Source of the DNA: JAKVCB01 sp963578605 | Lineage (GTDB): Bacteria; Planctomycetota; Planctomycetia; Pirellulales; Lacipirellulaceae | DNA: 25,957 nucleotides | Assembly: GCA_963578605.1 (NCBI GenBank) | Contig: CAUZEA010000084.1 | Location: forward strand, 1-25,957 | Direction: 5' to 3' | Shown here: piece by piece, positions 24,467-25,957 of the stretch | Position numbering within the stretch: position 1 is the stretch's first letter | Layout of the letters: each line of letters opens with the position of its first letter | Translations under genes and position numbers: made by a program | The notes under the pieces: model-generated | What the model was told of the DNA's origin: nothing | What the model saw: the letters and a program-made list of their open reading frames with translations, nothing else | Databases searched by the model: none

Positions 24467-25957
24467 ATGAGTTTCGAAAGGCGCGTTTCTCATTCGCAGC
24501 GTGAATTCCAGTTTGCTTTGGCGACGACCTTTGGGGCTCTATTGCTGTTGGTCGTCGCACCGGCTGCAGCTCAGGTCTTTCAGAAACAGGAAAATTTTGA
24601 TTCCGATCCAATGTGGGAGGGATTTAATAATTTGCAGTTTTCCGGAGAGTTCTTCTTCCAAAACTTCGGTTACAGTTCTGATACCAATTGGGCCGGCGGC
24701 ACGCCAGGTGAGGCGGGAGGACTTATTCGTCGCGATAGGGCCTTCTATGCCGACAACGTGGGACCGTTGGATCCTTCAACCACGCCACTTACGATGTCCG
24801 GATCTGCGTCTTTTGGTGCGCAAGACGGTTATGGAGGAAATGTACTGATCGGATGGTTTGATAAATTCGGTGAACTGTTATTTGAAGCACCTGGTGGGAT
24901 GGACCTCATTGGATTTGTTACCGATGAACAGGAGTATATGGAAGTCCGGTTTAAAGGTAGAAACAGGGATGCAGCAGTAGTCACCAATGCGGCAGGCCAA
25001 ACGATCAAAGAGGTAGGTCGTATCGACGCAGCGACCCCATTTACCTACAACCTCGCATGGGATCCGACGGGCGGCACCCACGGCACTGGCTCCCTCACGG
25101 GGACCTTCGATATTTCGGTCAATGGTACGGTCAGCACCTGGACTGGATGGATTGACAACATCACTGCCGATGAAAGGGATCGCCTCCCTACGTTCGATCG
25201 CTATGGTATCACGGGTGTGTACAATCCGAGCGCTTCTCCTAGTACGGTCGACTTCTTTATCGACGACATCACCTACACCGCCTCTCCTCCGGGGCCCGGT
25301 CCTACCGATTATGAATGGGTCTCCCAAGGAGCGGGGAACTGGAACGCCCACACAAACTGGGATTTGGCCTATGTGCCGGAAAATACGGCCACCGCAATGT
25401 TTGGTAGTGCCATCAGCCAGGCTTCCACGGTCTTCACCGAAACAGACATCACAGTCAATGGCCTGCGGTTCAACAGTACGCACACCTACGGCATTCTCGG
25501 GGTATTGGGTACCAGCTTGACCCTCCAAGGCGATGCCCGCATTCAAGTCGACCAGGGGACTCCTGAATTCCAACTGCCCGTGAACCTGGCTGCCGCAACG
25601 ACCATCGACGCGGCCGCTGGCAGCTCCATTACCTTCGAAGATGTGCTCAACCTTGGCGGGAACACGGCCACCAAGACCGGCGACGGGACAATGGTCCTTA
25701 ACAATAACGCCTCTACCGGCACAGGCTCCCTGGAAGTCCAGGGCGGCACCCTCGCCGGTGCGGGAAAACTCAGCGGAGACTTAACCGTGCTGACCGGCGC
25801 GACCACCGCACCAGGTACCAGTGCCGGAATGCTGAAGGTGGGCGGTAACTACACCCAGAACGCTGGTGCCACACTGGCCGTTGAAATCGGCGGCACCCTC
25901 CCCGAGGAGAATTTCGACGTGCTCGCAATTACCGGGACGGCCAGCTTGGGGGGAACG
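24467..25957 (+). CDS. Large exoprotein of the PEP-CTERM paralog group with beta-strand repeats (3' end outside window)
   Basis: An uninterrupted frame of 497 codons runs to the window edge. The ATG at 24467 has GAGG 6 nt upstream (24457-24460). The N-terminus is a signal peptide (MSFERRVSHSQ..., hydrophobic core, ...APAAAQ). Residues about 40-275 resemble the bodies of the two PEP-CTERM proteins at 13169 and 14752: NFDSDPMWEGF, GYSSDTNW, GEAGGLIRR, FYADNVGPLDPSTT and FFIDDITYT. After a Pro/Gly linker (SPPGPGP), the sequence turns into beta-strand repeats of the autotransporter-associated type (WNAHTNWD, TKTGDGTMVLNN, LEVQGGTLAGAGKL, APGTSAGMLKVGG). Such proteins are usually secreted and often end in PEP-CTERM, but that end is not visible. 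The function is unknown; a surface-layer or matrix role is inferred. Confidence 0.88.
   Translation, partial: MSFERRVSHSQREFQFALATTFGALLLLVVAPAAAQVFQKQENFDSDPMWEGFNNLQFSGEFFFQNFGYSSDTNWAGGTPGEAGGLIRRDRAFYADNVGPLDPSTTPLTMSGSASFGAQDGYGGNVLIGWFDKFGELLFEAPGGMDLIGFVTDEQEYMEVRFKGRNRDAAVVTNAAGQTIKEVGRIDAATPFTYNLAWDPTGGTHGTGSLTGTFDISVNGTVSTWTGWIDNITADERDRLPTFDRYGITGVYNPSASPSTVDFFIDDITYTASPPGPGPTDYEWVSQGAGNWNAHTNWDLAYVPENTATAMFGSAISQASTVFTETDITVNGLRFNSTHTYGILGVLGTSLTLQGDARIQVDQGTPEFQLPVNLAAATTIDAAAGSSITFEDVLNLGGNTATKTGDGTMVLNNNASTGTGSLEVQGGTLAGAGKLSGDLTVLTGATTAPGTSAGMLKVGGNYTQNAGATLAVEIGGTLPEENFDVLAITGTASLGGT

Overview
The window looks like chromosomal DNA of a planctomycete, most likely of the order Pirellulales. 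This rests on gene content: DUF1559 proteins with a type IV prepilin-like N-terminus and a C-terminal H-X9-DG motif, a DUF1549/LamG/DUF1553 protein next to a Tat-exported DUF1501 protein, FG-GAP/VCBS repeat proteins, and PEP-CTERM proteins carrying a dockerin-like segment. No rRNA, tRNA, phage or CRISPR genes were seen.

Layout. 1-867: the end of an IS3-like insertion sequence that has cut off the 5' part of a DUF1559 gene. 1096-5506 (minus): a two-gene operon, DUF1549/LamG/DUF1553 followed after 7 bp by DUF1501, with a possible leaderless start. 6174-12897 (plus): two tandem paralogous secreted proteins, each with 14 Asp-rich FG-GAP-type motifs, then an aldose-1-epimerase-like protein. 13169-15753 (plus): two paralogous PEP-CTERM proteins. 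16085-17182: a DUF1559 protein with an unusual cysteine cluster, converging on a small lipoprotein gene (17244-17636, minus). 18024-23871: a cluster of four paralogous DUF1559 genes, here called A (plus) and B, C, D (minus). 24467-end: a third PEP-CTERM-type paralog whose C-terminus lies outside the window.

The most unusual signal is a set of short tandem arrays placed exactly on stop codons. The stop codon of one PEP-CTERM gene sits in a 16-bp repeat (4.6 copies). The stop codons of DUF1559 genes B, C and D sit in 17-bp repeats (6.8, 9.7 and 9.7 copies). Every copy carries a TAA, and because 16 and 17 are not multiples of 3, three successive copies give stops in all three frames. Gene A has the same stop-codon context in a single copy and shows the unexpanded state.

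The A-D cluster is also a recombination mosaic. A 1,106-bp segment (5' part of one gene, promoter, intergenic DNA, repeat array and 3' end of the next gene) occurs twice with no difference I could find by eye, while the middle of gene C differs from both B and D. All four genes share a sigma70-type promoter (TTGACA/T, 18 bp, TAGAAT/TAAAAT) and conserved boxes upstream of it. The intergenic DNA holds relics of a DUF1549 gene (two copies) and of a beta-strand-repeat exoprotein gene. Most products are predicted to be exported or surface-associated, so the window reads as a cell-surface/exoprotein region undergoing duplication, gene conversion and decay.
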